A program made the translations under genes and the position numbers. A DNA stretch of 64,000 nt from Dryocosmus kuriphilus (taxonomy: Eukaryota; Arthropoda; Insecta; Hymenoptera; Cynipidae): assembly GCA_038277395.1 (NCBI GenBank), contig CM076196.1, positions 82,649,786-82,713,785 on the forward strand, given 5' to 3'. The notes under the pieces are model-generated. The model was given only the letters and a program-made list of their open reading frames with translations, was not told the origin of the DNA and did no database searches. Of this stretch, positions 12,731-25,687 are shown piece by piece (within the stretch, counting starts at the first letter, position 1; the number at the start of each line of letters is the position of its first letter).

Positions 12731-13624
12731 CTAATATACATATATTTGATGTTCGGATTTTGGCTAGATGTAGAAATAATAATCCAGATATTTTTTCTTC
12801 ATCTACTAGGCTCTTATTGCATAAATTTCTAGAGTTCTCAAAATTTTACGTTTCACCTGTCGTGGCCAGACCCGTTCAGAGCAATATTTATTTTTAGCAC
12901 ATAGGGCAGAAGCGGTGAATGCGGCGTGCATAAAATATATCAATCGATAGAAAGAAAAATATAAATGATAATTGCGATGGAAGAATCCGTAACACGGAGG
13001 CCAGTATTTTGGCTTTACTTTATTTGTAGCAAAAATTGTATATAAGACGATTAAAACGATTAATTAGTGTTCTCATAAATAGTGCGCATGCGCCAAGTTA
13101 CCTCACCCTGCGGCGTATCTAGTGCACTCTTATTTTAATTCATTATTACAAATTTAGAAGGATTTTGTAACAACAGAAATTAAATTTAAGTAAAATTAGC
13201 TATATTTATTAATGCGCAGCTTTTTTTTTAAATTTGAGACTTATATTTATTGTATAATTGGAATCCAAAGTTATGAAATAAATTTTTTTACCATTTTCGC
13301 GATTTTGGTATTCTGAACATCTGATCAAACGCAACGAACCTAACCTACAAATCAGTCAAACAATTTCTAAAGGCGAATATCGTAATTGAATAATCTTATA
13401 ATATTGAACATTTATTTCAATAAGTGTTTTTTAATAACTGTAATTCTATTTTATTAGATTGGGTACATATGACTCACTTTTTCAGTTTAAATCAGACATA
13501 ACCCAAATCTTTTGTGCGCCAGGTTACTTACCGATTTTAGACTTGAATGCGCCACCTTAGTCATATGTGAAGTGAGTAGAATAAAGACTTTTTGCGTAGA
13601 AATTATGTAAATTTACTTATAGTC
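12731..13624. other. AT-rich DNA without recognisable features
   Basis: No gene or repeat recognised. Confidence 0.45.
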
Positions 13625-15064
13625 CATAGGCCAGTCGGCGGAGACAATCAATTCACAATAATTCCAAAGGTTTTCAAACTTCAATGCTGTGCTAGTAAAT
13701 GAATGAAAGCAAACTATAAAATTTTTCTGACATCTGTGATGAACGGAACATTGTTTAAATTGAAAAAAAGTTTTAATGCTCTATTTTTGCACAGAAAATT
13801 GCAAAAGTTCTGCAAAGTAGAAATAGCGCATGTTTTACAATCTGCAATAAGTTTGCAACCATGTTACAGTTACAGAACATAGTTTTTTTATCACTTGTTA
13901 AAGTTTTCCATTGCAATTTGTTTAAAAAAATTACAAAAGTTCTGCAAATTAGAATAATATACGGAAAAACAGTTTAACATATTCATGCACATTTGCAACC
14001 ATTTAAAGCAAACGCATCATTATTATATTAAACTTTTCTCGTTGCCGCAGTCATTTTGATTACACAAAAGCATCGAAATAATAACAAAAGTTTTTTAACG
14101 TGGTTGCAAATGAAGAGGATATCGGTCTCAGTGGATATGTAAATTTGCAACCTCATGCGATAAACGCAACCTACATTTATTCACTTCTATTTATTATTAG
14201 ATTTTTTGCAATTGCCAGAAAATCGCAAAAGTTCTGCAAACTGGGAATACCGCTACTAATAATGTTTTATAACCTGCAATAAGTTTGCAACCATGTTAAA
14301 GTTTCGGAACATACTTTTTTTTATCACTTCTTAAAGTTTTTCATTGTAATTTGTTTTAAAAAATTACAAAAGTTCTGCAAACTAGGAATACCGCTAGTAA
14401 TAATGTTTTATAACCTGCAATAATTTTGCAACCATGATAAAGTAACGGAACTTACTTTTTTATTATGTTACAGTTTTCCATTGTTTAAAAAAAATTGCGA
14501 AAATTCCGCAAAATGAGAATACCGCTAATAATAATGTTTTATAACCTATAAAATGTTTGCAACCATATTAAAGTAACGGAACTGTGATTTTTTATTATTT
14601 GTTAGAGTTTTCCATTGTAACTTTCTTAAAAAAAATACAAAAATTCTGCAAACTGAGAATACCTATAGTGTTAATGTTTTACAACTTGCAATAAATTTGC
14701 AACCATGTTAAAGTTACGGAACTTAGTTTTTTAATAATTTTAAAAAGTTTTTCATTGTAATTAGTTTAAAAAAATTACAAGAGTTTTGCAAATTGGAATA
14801 ATGAACGGAGAAACAGTTTAACATATTCACGTACATTTGCAACCATTTCAGGCAGACGCATCATTATTATATTTAACTTTTCTCGTTGACTCTGCCATTT
14901 TCAATACACAAAAGTATCGAAATATTAACAAAAGTTTTTTATCGTATTTGCATCGTACATTTAATAATATATGAAACGAATTTTTTTTACACGCATTTTT
15001 TGAATGAAATTATTTAATTAAATGGCATTTTTTATGTTTTTACAAAAATAATGTCTCTCTGACC

Positions 15065-15149
<85 letters not shown>

Positions 15150-16445
15150 AATGAGTTTTTTCTGAAAGAGATATAAAAAAAAAGTTCATTTTTTCAATAA
15201 ACGATATTAAATCCAAGAAATATTAGACCTTAAAGAAATAAAAACAGGATTATTACTATATTAACATTTTAACTAAAATTATAATTTACCCATTTTTTTA
15301 CTATATCGCAAGATGAGATTTTGATCGATTTTTTTTAGCCTAAGGCGTATATGACTTTTTTTAAATTACGCATACAAAAAAATAATAATTTTCGATTCTT
15401 CACTGAAATATGAAAATCCTCATTTTCATTTATTTAGCGTTCTACAAAGTAGTGGTGAGGTTCTTGGACGCAGGTATAACCAACTCGTCGCCTGGCCCCT
15501 TAATGGAAGCATTGTAGGTGAGGACATCTTTATTTGCAGCCATCATAAAAAACTTTTGTAATTATTTCGAAACGTGTTTCAATAGAAAAAAAAACAATTT
15601 TATGAAAAAATATATTTTCCGTTTTGCACGAGAGGTTGCAAATTAAAGCACTTTTGGAAAATAGTATTTTAGTTGATTTTTTTAATTTTGCAGAACTTTT
15701 AGAATTTTTATTGAAAAATTAAAACAAAAAATACATTCCTTTTAATAAAACCAACTCTCCCGTTTTTTTTAGTGGTTGCAAATTTATCAAAGGATGTTAC
15801 TAGCTATATTTTTCAACTTTGTAAGTTTGCAGAACTTTTGTTTTTTTTTGGTAGAGTACATATACGTTATTATTTTGTTTCTCGATTTTACATTCATTTC
15901 CGTGTTGCAGGCGAGTTTACAAATTGATGGAAGTATTGTAAATGAGAACATGTTTATTTGCAACCATTATTAAAAACTTTTGTAACTATTACGAAACGTA
16001 TTTGGATTTTAAAAAACAAGTTCATAAAAAAATGTAGTTTCCGTTTTGCACAAGAGGTTGCAAATTTAAGCACTTCGGAGAAATAGTATTTCAGTTGATT
16101 TTTTAAATTTGCAGAACTTTTAGAATTTTTATTGAAAAATTAGGATGAAAAACACATTCTTTTTAATGAAACGAACATTTTCGTTTTGTTTGAATGGTTG
16201 CAAATTTATAGAAGGATGCAAATTGTTATTTTTCTCAATTTAAAAAGTTTGCAGAACTTTTGCAATTTTTTTCGCGCTAAAAATGCGAAAATTCATCATA
16301 TCGTGATTTTCAACATCTTCTGTTTATCCAAAACGGTTGCAAAATCAGACTAGGTATTAATTAAACATACTTTTCATTTTACTGAAGTTTGTAAACTTTT
16401 GTAATTATTATCTAATTTTTTAAAAATCCTGTCTAAATCTACTGG
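13625..16445. mobile_element. Large palindromic element with ~140-bp TTTGCAACC units
   Basis: The left half carries TTTGCAACC at about 13853, 13992, 14143, 14285, 14427, 14562, 14697 and 14835, each unit also holding AAAAGTTCTGCAAA. The right half carries the complement (GGTTGCAAAT, TTTGCAGAACTTTT) at about 15633, 15775, 16053, 16197 and 16337, with similar spacing. The halves are separated by a long AT microsatellite. No coding sequence is present; short open frames inside are by-products. It reads as a fold-back element whose arms are tandem arrays. Confidence 0.7.
15067..15147. repeat. (AT)n microsatellite, ~40 units
   Basis: An uninterrupted AT dinucleotide run of about 80 bases, near the centre of the surrounding palindrome. 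Confidence 0.97.
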
Positions 16446-16449
16446 CCTA

Positions 16450-18449
16450 CCAGTCGAATTGTAATTTGAGGTGGATGTGAAAGCTACATCGTAGATTCAT
16501 CTTGGAATCGCTCAAAAATATCATGGTAGATACTGCATTAGCATTTGCGTCGCGACTTTTGCTGTGCTATTTGTAAATTAAATTTTTATATATCGAAAAT
16601 ACGAAAAAGTGCCTTTTTTTCGGCGAATTTTGTCATTTTACTCGTAAAATATCAGTTCTACGGAAAAAATACATATGAAAAAAAAGGTTGTAGAGCATAA
16701 AATTTTTTACAACATACCGTCTTTCCAAATTACAAAATTCCATTTCCACGGCCGAAGGGGTTAAAAAACAACAAACAAAAAAGTGAAAATCAGCTATATT
16801 TTTGCGCAAAAAATTTTAAATGATAGTAACTATGAGTGTTATTGATATTTGATTTACGAAATATTCAAGATTTTACGAATCGAAGGCGACAAACCCGGTG
16901 TCGCTATGATTTTTCGTTGCCGCATAATTGCATTTCTTATGTAAGATTATGCAAATTAGATAAGCTTCGTTGAAACTATATACAGAGCTGAGGAAATTTT
17001 TCACAACTACGGCGATTTTTTTATACATACTAGGAGATTCAAAGCTTCATGTACAATAATGTAATTAACAATTTTTTTATTTCAACTGCCTTTATTCATT
17101 TTTTGAACAGTATATTGATTTATTACGTTAATAACAAATTGAACAATTCGGCGAATTGACGGTAATCAATATTCTTCAATATTGTATAAATGCATGATGT
17201 AGTAACGTGAAAATAATTAATGTGATTGTACGATCTATCATAGCCTGCAAACTTATAGAAATGGAATGAAACCGATTGCGCCATTGGATTTGCCGAGATT
17301 TGCTACATCGAATTAATAAAAAAGGTAAAATTTCATTGATTAGAAGCTGAGATAAGTCGAAGTAAAGAGCGCGCAACGATTTTGAAGTCGCCAAGTGAGT
17401 TTTTCTCATGTCAGTTGCGCCAAGTCATCCCCATCACTCCGAATTTCAGCCGCGAGAACCGTTTTATCGCGCGTCGGCTCTTCTTTTCGAATTAATTACA
17501 CTTGGTTGAATAAAGTTACGTATTTTCTTAAATGGAGTATAAAAATTACTTGGAAAACCCTACACGCCAGTATTTTTTTCTTCGTCCTATTGTTGCTCAG
17601 TTGCCGGGAATCGTTAGTCGACTTTGAGATACAATAACTCTGGCTAAAATGGTCAGAATTGTACGTTCCGGGCGTCAAAAGATTGGGTTTTCCAAGCACT
17701 TCACGTAGCAATTTTTATATTATAATTTTACCGTCAATTCGCCGAATTGTTCAATTTGTTATTAACGTAAAAAATCAATATATTTTTCAAAAAATGAATA
17801 AAGGTAGTTGAAATAAAAAAATTGTTAATTACATTATTGTACATGAAGATTTTAATCTCTTAGTATGTGTAAAAAAATCGCCGTAGTTGTGAAAAATTTC
17901 CTCAGCTCTGTATATAGTTTCAACGAAGCTTATCTAATTTGCATAATCTTACATAACAAATGCAATTATGCGGCAACGAAAAATGATAGTGACACTGGGT
18001 TTGTCGTGTTCGATTCGTAAAATCTTGAATATTTTGTAAATCAAGTATCAATAACACTCATAGTTACTGTCATCTAAAATTTTTTGCGCAAAAATATAGC
18101 TAATTTTCACTTTTTTGTTTGTTGTTTTTTAACCTCTTCGGCCGTGCAAATGGAATTTTGCAATTTGGAAAGACGGTGTGTTGCAGAAAATGTTATGCTC
18201 TACAACCTTTTTCCTATGCATTTTTTGCGTAGAACTGATATTTTACGAGTAAAATGACTAAATTCGCCGAAAAAAGGCACTTTTTCGTATTTTCGATCTA
18301 TAAACATTTAATTTACAAATAGCACAGCAAAAGTCGCGACGCAAATATTAATACAGTATCTACCATAATATTTTTGAGCAATTCCAACATGAATCTACGA
18401 TGTAGCTTTCACATCCATGATTTATAGGTGTTTGAGCTAATTCGACTGG
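16450..18449. mobile_element. 2-kb fold-back element with ~715-bp terminal inverted repeats
   Basis: The left arm 16450-17164 and right arm about 17728-18449 are near-identical inverted copies, starting CCAGTCGAATT and ending at the inner boundary TTACCGTCAATTCGCCGAA. The central 563 bp (17165-17727) is unrelated to the arms and less AT-rich, with short open frames but no recognised protein. No transposase is visible. The arms being much longer than the core is typical of fold-back or MITE-like non-autonomous elements. Confidence 0.8.
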
Positions 18450-18839
18450 ACTACTAGTATATGAAACTCTACAGCATACGAAGAACTCTGAAGTCTAAAC
18501 AGTATATTTCATAAAAAAATTTCATAACTTTGAAGAAAAATTCTGCAATTTTGCACTCTTTCAGCCGCTCTATTAATAGAAGCAAGAGAAACAACACTAA
18601 CATTTGGTCGTAACATTTTAAGCATAAATAATATACATACATTCTGAAATTAATACTAATCGTCGATAATATGCTAATTGTCGTAAATACAAGGGCGCCA
18701 CGTTTGCCGCTGCGCCGTTTCACCCCTGCGCCTTACATCTTAAATCTATTGAACATTTTGATAGGGGTCCTGAATTTTCTAAAATACTCTGGTATATACT
18801 GGCATGTTTTTGCTCCCCGTCTCTCAGCAAACAGTTTCA

Positions 18840-19745
18840 TTTAGAGTTCTCACCTTCTCAAAGTATATACCTAATGCAATGGTATAAACTTTACGCAGAG
18901 CCTCTGTTTTGTATTTATCTATGGTTTCTTACTTTTTCAAAAGAATCATGAGAAAAGTTTAGCCGCTAAAGTCTATGTGGCATTTTCGATACATTGGGGT
19001 AAGGCTTACGTGTATAAGGTGCCGATTTAAATTTCAGTTATCTCAGCATCGAAATAGTCTACCCCTTTCTAATTGCATAGGCATTTAAATAACACTTTGA
19101 TGAATCTATATTCCCAATTAGAGAAAATTCTTCAGAAAATTACACAGAAAAAAAGCTGGGCTCATTTTAAGTAGAATATTGACCTAAAATTGAGATGCAG
19201 CATTTTTTAGTCAAAAAGGACTTAAATTGAGTTGTTAAACAAAGAAGAATTACATGAAGTTAATCCGGTAACGGCTGAAGTAAGACCTGAAAAAAATAAG
19301 GCGCAGCAAAAGTAAGTTCAGCTTTTTTTCTGTGTACTTCATCCTAATAATCCCTTAAAATCGGTCAACATTTTGAGAATTTTTGAAACAATAACAAAAA
19401 GATGCAGGTTATTTTAAGGCATTATAAGGATGAAGCCATTTTCTTAGGAATTTTTTCAAATTGGGTATATAGATTCATTAATGTGCGATATAACTGTCTG
19501 TGTAATTAGAAAGAAGTTGACTATTTCGAAGTTGAGATATTTGAAATTGAAATTAGCCCATTATAAGCACGTAATCCCTATCCCAAGGTATCGAAAATGC
19601 CTCATAGTTTACCTTAGCGGCTAAACTTTTCTTACAATTTTTTTCAAAAACTGAGAAACCATAGAAGATTACAACACAGAGATTCTGTGAAAATTTCAGA
19701 ATGTTTTGACGTTTAGTTTTTAAAGTGGAGACACTATATGTGGCC
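18840..19745. mobile_element. Palindromic element, ~0.9 kb
   Basis: The arms at about 18840-19150 and 19438-19745 are diverged inverted copies. Clear blocks are AAAGTTTAGCCGCTAA, GGCATTTTCGATAC, CTATGGTTTCT and AATTCTTC. An inner pair CACAGAAAAAAAGCTG (near 19143) and its complement (near 19319) continue the hairpin. No coding sequence. Confidence 0.65.
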
Positions 19746-19779
19746 AAATCCAGATTTGGTGCACATGAAACAAAAAGTA

Positions 19780-20670
19780 TTTTCAAATTGGGAGATATGA
19801 GGTATATAGGGGTTTTCGAGTTCGCTGAATCTGAATCAAAAGTCAAAATTAAAAAAAAAATGGCGGACGAGATACAGACGAAAAAATGTTTAAAAACTGT
19901 ATAATTAAAAAAAATTTTAATTGGGAAATATGAGGTATATGGGGGTTTTCGAGGTCGCTGAATCCGAACCAAAATTTAAAATTTTTAAAAACATAATTGC
20001 GGACGAGATACAGTCGAAAAATATTTTTAAAACTATAAATAGACAAAAAAATTCAAATTGGGAAATATGAGATATATAGGGGTTTTCGAGGTCGCTGAAT
20101 CCGAATCAAAAGTCAAAATTTCAAAAAACATAATTGCGGGTGAGATACAGTCGAAAATATCAAAAAGACTGTACAAATATAGACAAAAATTCAAATTTGG
20201 AAATATGAGGTATATAGGGGTTTTCGAGATCGCTGAATCCGAATAAAAAGTCAAAATTTCAAAAAACAAAATGGCGGACGATATACAGACGAAAAATGTA
20301 AAAAAAACTGTATGAGACAAAAAAATTCAAATTGGGAAATATGAGATATATAGGGGTTTTCGAGGTCGCTGAATCCGAATCAAAAGTCAAAATTTCAAAA
20401 AACATAATTGCGGGTGAGATACAGTCCAAAAAATATCAAAAAGACTGTACAAATATAGACAAAAATTCAAATTTGGAAATATGAGGGATATAGGGGTTTT
20501 CGAGGTCGCTGAATCCGAATAAAAAGTCAAAATTTCAACAAAAAAAATGGCGGACGATATACAGACGAAAAATGTAAAAAAAACTGTATAATGAGACAAA
20601 AAAAAATCAAATTGGGAAATATGAGGGATATAGGGTTTTCGAGGTCGTTGAATCCGAATCAAAAGTCAAA
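19780..20670. repeat. ~138-bp tandem array with dimeric higher-order structure
   Basis: About seven units share GGGTTTTCGAG, GTCGCTGAATCCGAA and AGTCAAAATTT, with starts near 19796, 19926, 20066, 20203, 20339, 20481 and 20619. The units at 20056 and 20334 are almost identical, as are those at 20196 and 20474, while neighbours differ more. The last four full units are therefore an A-B-A-B arrangement of ~278 bp. Open frames reading through it are products of the periodicity, not genes. Confidence 0.85.
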
Positions 20671-20832
20671 ATTTCTGCCTTCAGCAACTCAAAAATCTCT
20701 CTTCTCGATAAGCTTGCGGATACTGTGACGTTTTGGCATTCTAAAAATTATTTTAAAAATATTCTCATTTATTGAACTGCACTTATTGTAAAAAGAATTT
20801 TTTTATCAAGCAGATATTAATCCATTAAAGCC

Positions 20833-21605
20833 CAGGCAAAAACTGGGCTAGATAGCGCCAAACAAACTTTGCAATTCATGGAAAAATCGAAAAAATACCC
20901 TTGTCTTTTATTTTGTCATTTGCAGTTGTTTATAAAAAATCATTTAAAAAATTATTCTGAAAAGGTTGTTTTGAAAAAATAACTACAGAAGTCGATTCTA
21001 CGGGGAAAACTATGAAGAAAATCTGCATAACACTTTCTCGTCAGACTTTAATTTGTTAATGTAAAACGCTAATAAACAATTGCATGATTGTTAACTTTTC
21101 AGTTAATTCAAAAAACTGACTACTCCAATTGATTCTACGGAAAAAACTATGACAAAAACATATGTAACAATTTTTTAATTTGTTCATGTAAAACGCTAAT
21201 AAACGTGCAATCATGAGATTGTTTATTAGCGTTTTACGTGAACAAATTGAATTCTAACGAAAAATTGGTGTATATATTTTCGTCGTAATTTTTTCCGCAG
21301 AATAGATTGATGCAGTGGGTTTTTGAATTAACTAAAAAGTTAACAATCATGCAATTGTTTATTAGTGTTTTACACTAACAAATTGAGATCTGACGAAAAA
21401 GTGTAATGCAGGTTTTCTTCGTGGGTTTTTCCTTAGAATCGATTGCTGCAGTTATTTCTTCAGAATAGCATATTTCAGAATAATTTGTTTAAATAATTTT
21501 TTATAAACAATTGAAAAGACAAAAGAAAAAAACGCTGGTATTTTTTTTCGATTTTCCTATGAATGGCATAGTTTGCTTGGCGCTATCTAGCCCAGCCTTT
21601 GCCTG
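20833..21605. mobile_element. Near-complete palindrome, ~770 bp
   Basis: The ends read CAGGCAAA...CTGGGCTAGATAGCGCC on the left and the exact complement on the right. The symmetry continues almost to the centre near 21219. Each arm contains two related subunits with TTAATGTAAAACGCTAATAAAC. No coding sequence. The CAGGC-type terminus is compatible with a hAT-like MITE, but I see no clear target-site duplication. Confidence 0.75.
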
Positions 21606-22330
21606 TATCTAAATTTTTCAACAGGTCAACAAGTTTGACTTGTGTAAAATTACGAATCTCATATAAAACTGGCTAGGGGGTCTGGGGGGGGAGGAGGTCT
21701 GAAAATTTTTTATATTATTTATAACAATTATATTTGTCAATAAAAGCACTTCTCGGCACACAGTCGGGCACAGGTTTTTACTTATGCTAATTATTTGTTG
21801 ATTTTTTCGCAAAAATATTGTTTAAGTAAATTAATTATTCCTACATTATTAATCAACTTTTTTATTAATTGAATTATGTTAGGTTATAGTACATACCTGT
21901 AGGAGTAGAATCCATTTTTCAGAATTGAAATCAGTTAATTTGGTTCGTTTTGGCGTCATTTTTAAGTCAAGCGTTATGGCCTCTCTCTTGTATGAGCAGC
22001 GTCAGCAACCTGAGGCGCTCGGCGAATGACTGCACTATACTTGACTATACTCACAGCTACACCTATCTGACCTACCTGAAGTTATATTTTGATGCTTAGG
22101 GCATCAAGGGAGCCAACCCAAAAGTTCAAAAGTGCAAGTTAAAAAATGTTTTTTTGGAGGTTTGCGCACCTATTCTCGTTTTGGCTGCATAGTGGGGAGC
22201 TCCGAAAGTATGAAAGAAGAGAGGGGTTTGATAGGTAAGATACTTTCACACGCATTCAGTTGATCAGTGTGGAGTTGCAGGGTCTTCAACTATCTGTCGT
22301 ATGAATAGGCCCTTGAATGCATTCATGCTT
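21606..22330. other. No supported gene; GC-richer patch
   Basis: Includes a G-run patch near 21680 and a less AT-rich segment at about 21960-22330. Nothing recognisable. Confidence 0.4.
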
Positions 22331-24345
22331 ACGGGCCTTGCTCGGCCTGACCGCTGACGGGTAATGTCCGATCATGACCGATAAAGTTGGTAAAACGTGT
22401 TCAGACCCAAAAATCCCCTTTATGAAAAGTTTTCCTTCAGGAGAAAGTGGTTTAGTTATTAGGAGAGCCTCGGTGGCTCAGGTGGTAGCGCGTCGGCCTT
22501 CTAAGCAAGAGGTCAGGGGTTCTATTCCTGAGCCGAGTATCAATGGAATTTTCTATGTACTTCTACCGAGGCTCTCGTGGTTCGGATCCCACGTTAAACT
22601 GTAGGTCCCCTCATAAAGAGGCCAGTGATCTTTCGGGGAAGATGCTTCATGTCGAGGGGCATATTGCTTAGGGGTCACTGGGCGATTTTAAGAGACTAAG
22701 GAAGTTGTAAAATTTGTTTGGAATTGTTCTGTAAGACTCTCAAAACCCGTAAAATGGAGGGAGTATAAACTAATATACAAGTTTAGGTATTAGGACAATA
22801 CCCTGTGCTTAATTTGTACAAAAAGTTTTTTGGTTTAAAATGTTCAGGTTCTTGTAAAAATAAGAGAAATGCAAAAAAGCTGAGTGTAGCTGACGACAAT
22901 TTTCTTAGTTTCGCGGGAATTTCGACGGAAATTTTAAATTGACTCTATATAAGTAACATATTACACTGAAAAACCGTCGCATTTATCAAACAATGTTTTG
23001 GAAATAATAGTTAGCAGTGTGTTGAGTTATTTTTAATAAAATTTAAATGAATATCATGTTTGAAAGCAGAAATACTGTTTTCTTCTTGAAATGAAAAAGG
23101 TTTTTTAAATTAATTAATTTATATCTAAACTTGAATATAGGTTTATTAGTAATTTGCGTACATAATTTATTAGTTGTTATTAATTATATGTAAATACATT
23201 GAAGGAAGGAGGTCTTTTAAAACGTTTTTATTACAATTTTTTCTGTTAGACTTGCTACAATTTTTGTAAAAATTCTTACATTTAGACGATCGAATTTTGT
23301 TATCATTATTTTCTCTTATACCTGAAGATAAATAAAGAAAGCATGAATATTAAGAAATTTTTATATCGCGCAAAATCTTTGAAAACAATATTATAATACC
23401 GCAATTATAATATAATTACACATTTTTTCGAATTCAATGTAAGAAACTGTATTTTTTTGAAAATACTTAATTTAGTGAATTGAAACTGTTGGTTTTGGCA
23501 AATGATTAATTAGCAATGTTTGTGTCCCACTTAAATAAGCATTTTTTTCACATTCCTGAATTATATCATGGATGTATTATTTGGATGTGCTCATTTATTT
23601 CTAATTTACCTGTACATTGAAACTTTTCTTTTTATTATTTATTTTGAATTATTTACAAACAAAATTTTAATTTGAAAATTTTGCTTCATGAAAAGGTAGC
23701 CTTACAATAAAAAATAAGGTAAAATAAAAAGTATAGCACTTCTCTTTTCGAACATAATCTATACGAGATAAGACTTTCATACATAGGTATACACGCACAA
23801 TTTAAATATATTATTGAATAACACAAATTAATATTAAATGCAAATTATTAAATAAGACTTTTATATAAATTATATTACAATAGTTAAAATATATAACCTG
23901 TACGTTACATAAAGTACTTATATTGGTGTTTAAGAGTGATATCCATTTAAATTTTCTTAAAAATGACAACACACTACTGAATATTATTTCCAAAAGATTA
24001 TTTAATAAATGCGACGGTTTTTCAATATAATTTTCCAATTTATAAAATGTCAATTTCAGATATCCCTCGAAACTCCCGCAAAACTGTCAAATCTGTCGTC
24101 TGCTACGATAAGATTTTTTTGCACTTTTATTTATTGTACAATAACCTGGACAGTTAAAACTGAAAAACTTTCTGTATAAATTTAGCATAATAAGATATCT
24201 TTTAACACCTAAATCACTTTTTCCTAAAAAATAAACTTTCATAAAGGAGGAGACATTTGTGTCTGATCGCGTTTTACCAACATCTACCGTCATGACCGGT
24301 CAGATTTTGTCATGACCGTGAAATACCGAGCAGCGCCCATCACTG
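22331..24345. mobile_element. 2-kb palindromic element interrupted by a SINE
   Basis: The left end near GGGCCTTGCTCGG matches the complement of the right end near GGGCGCTGCTCGG. Further matching blocks are CATGACCG, GTTGGTAAAACG, AGAAAGTGGTTTAG, TTCAGGTT, GCTGACGAC and CAAAACATTG-type sequences, around an AT-rich loop (about 23110-23880). The match breaks exactly where the SINE at 22465-22782 sits and resumes beyond it. No transposase. Confidence 0.7.
22465..22782 (+). mobile_element. tRNA-derived SINE, copy 1
   Basis: Full-length copy flanked by 15-bp target-site duplications (GTTTAGTTATTAGGA at 22450-22464 and GTTTAGGTATTAGGA at 22781-22795, one difference). The head is tRNA-like, with A box TGGCTCAGGTGG and B-box-like GGTTCTATTCC. 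About 100 bp in, a second T-arm-like hairpin CGTGGTTCGGATCCCACG follows the exact inverse complement of the SINE's first ten bases (GAGCCTCGGT/ACCGAGGCTC). The remaining body is not tRNA-related and ends ACTAATATACAAGT. Presumably it was transcribed by RNA polymerase III and mobilised by an unidentified LINE. Confidence 0.88.
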
Positions 24346-24563
24346 CTTATAATACCTTAACGAAAATTGAAACATATTTAAAAAATTGTTAAACAATAGC
24401 TTTCCAAATAATAGCATAATATCACTTGAAGCTTTTTAAGTAAATATTTTTAAAAATATGAGCATTATAAGATTCAGAGGTTTCTACGCGAAATTTTTTT
24501 TTACAACATCCATGAAGTTTGTCTCAACACTAATAATCGGGTGAAATTAGAATGCTAGCTGTA
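24346..24563. other. Spacer between palindromic elements
   Basis: AT-rich, nothing recognised. Confidence 0.4.
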
Positions 24564-25687
24564 TACCCTGCTAAAAATGCCAGATAGTATCCGATAAAGA
24601 CGGATAGGATTCGGAATATTATCGTGTTCCATCCGGAAACTTATACGGTATTTGTGTCTGGTTTCTTATCTGGCTCTATACGGAATATTCTCGGCCCTTC
24701 TTTTGTCCTATACGATTTCTTTTCCAGTTCTATCTGTCAATTCATCGGTATTTAAAATTTTTCTATCTGGTTTCTTATCTGGCTCTGCACGGAATATTTT
24801 CGGCACCCGCATAGCCCGTTCCGGTTTCTTAACTAGTTCTATCCGGAAACTTATACGGTATTTGTGTCCATTTTCTTATCCCGTTCTATCCGGCAGTTTG
24901 TCAGTATTTAAAATTTTTCTATCTGGTTTCTTATCTGTCCCTATACGGAATATTTTCAGTACCGGTATTGCCTTATCCTACCAGGTACTCGTACTGTGAA
25001 AGCACCAAAAAAAGGATCGATGACGATCAAACAGATGTATTAGATACATCTTTTCATTCTAACTAATAGTGAAAAATTGTGGCTAACTTATAGCCCCGAC
25101 GATCGACTACTATTGTGAGACAAGAATCCCTGCGCTCCTGGCGGAATTATTCTGAAATACTGACCAGATAGAAAATCATTTTCGGCCTTTACACCCAGCT
25201 TTAGATCCGACAAAGTTCGGGATAGGGCCAGATAAGATTCCGTCGGGCGAATAATTCGATTTTATGATTTAAAATGTCCGCTGGAAAGCCAGATAAAACC
25301 AGATAGAAAACCATTTTCGGCCTTTATACCCAACTTTAGTTCCGACAAAGTTCCGGATAGGGCCAGATAAGATTCCGTCGGGCGAATAATTCGATTTTAT
25401 GGTTTAAGTGTCCGCTGGAAAGCCGGATAGAACGAGATAGAAAATCATTTTTGGTCTTGTCACTCAACTTTGGTTCCGACAAAGTTCCGGATAGGACCGG
25501 ATTAAATACCAGTTTTAACTTAGTCAAATATAATTTCGATATTTCATCCCGAATAGAACCCAGATAAGACCGTTATTTTTCCGCGAAAGATATTACGAAC
25601 CGAATAAGACGAAGTGGGCTATCCGGTCTATTATCCGGTTTGTTATCTGGTTCTGTCGGATCCTATCCGTCATTTTAAGCAGGGTGG
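24564..25687. mobile_element. MITE-like element with ACCCTGCT termini and internal repeats
   Basis: The left terminus ACCCTGCTAAAAATG matches the complement of the right terminus CATTTTAAGCAGGGT. Both are followed by GGATAGGAT-like words in inverted orientation. Inside are TATCCGGAA/CCGGATAG words in two orientations: a left field with TCTGGTTTCTTATCTG and a right field of ~133-bp direct repeats (starts near 25168, 25301 and 25435) containing TTCCGACAAAGTTC and GATTCCGTCGGGCG. No transposase. Confidence 0.75.

Noticed and set aside
13625..16445. CRISPR-like regularly spaced repeats
   Set aside because: Spacing is ~140 bp with diverged repeats and an inverted second half; the setting is eukaryotic and no cas genes are present.
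19553..20662. Several overlapping open frames of 65-139 codons
   Set aside because: They are read through a 138-bp tandem array and a palindrome; a period divisible by three in some units keeps frames open by chance.
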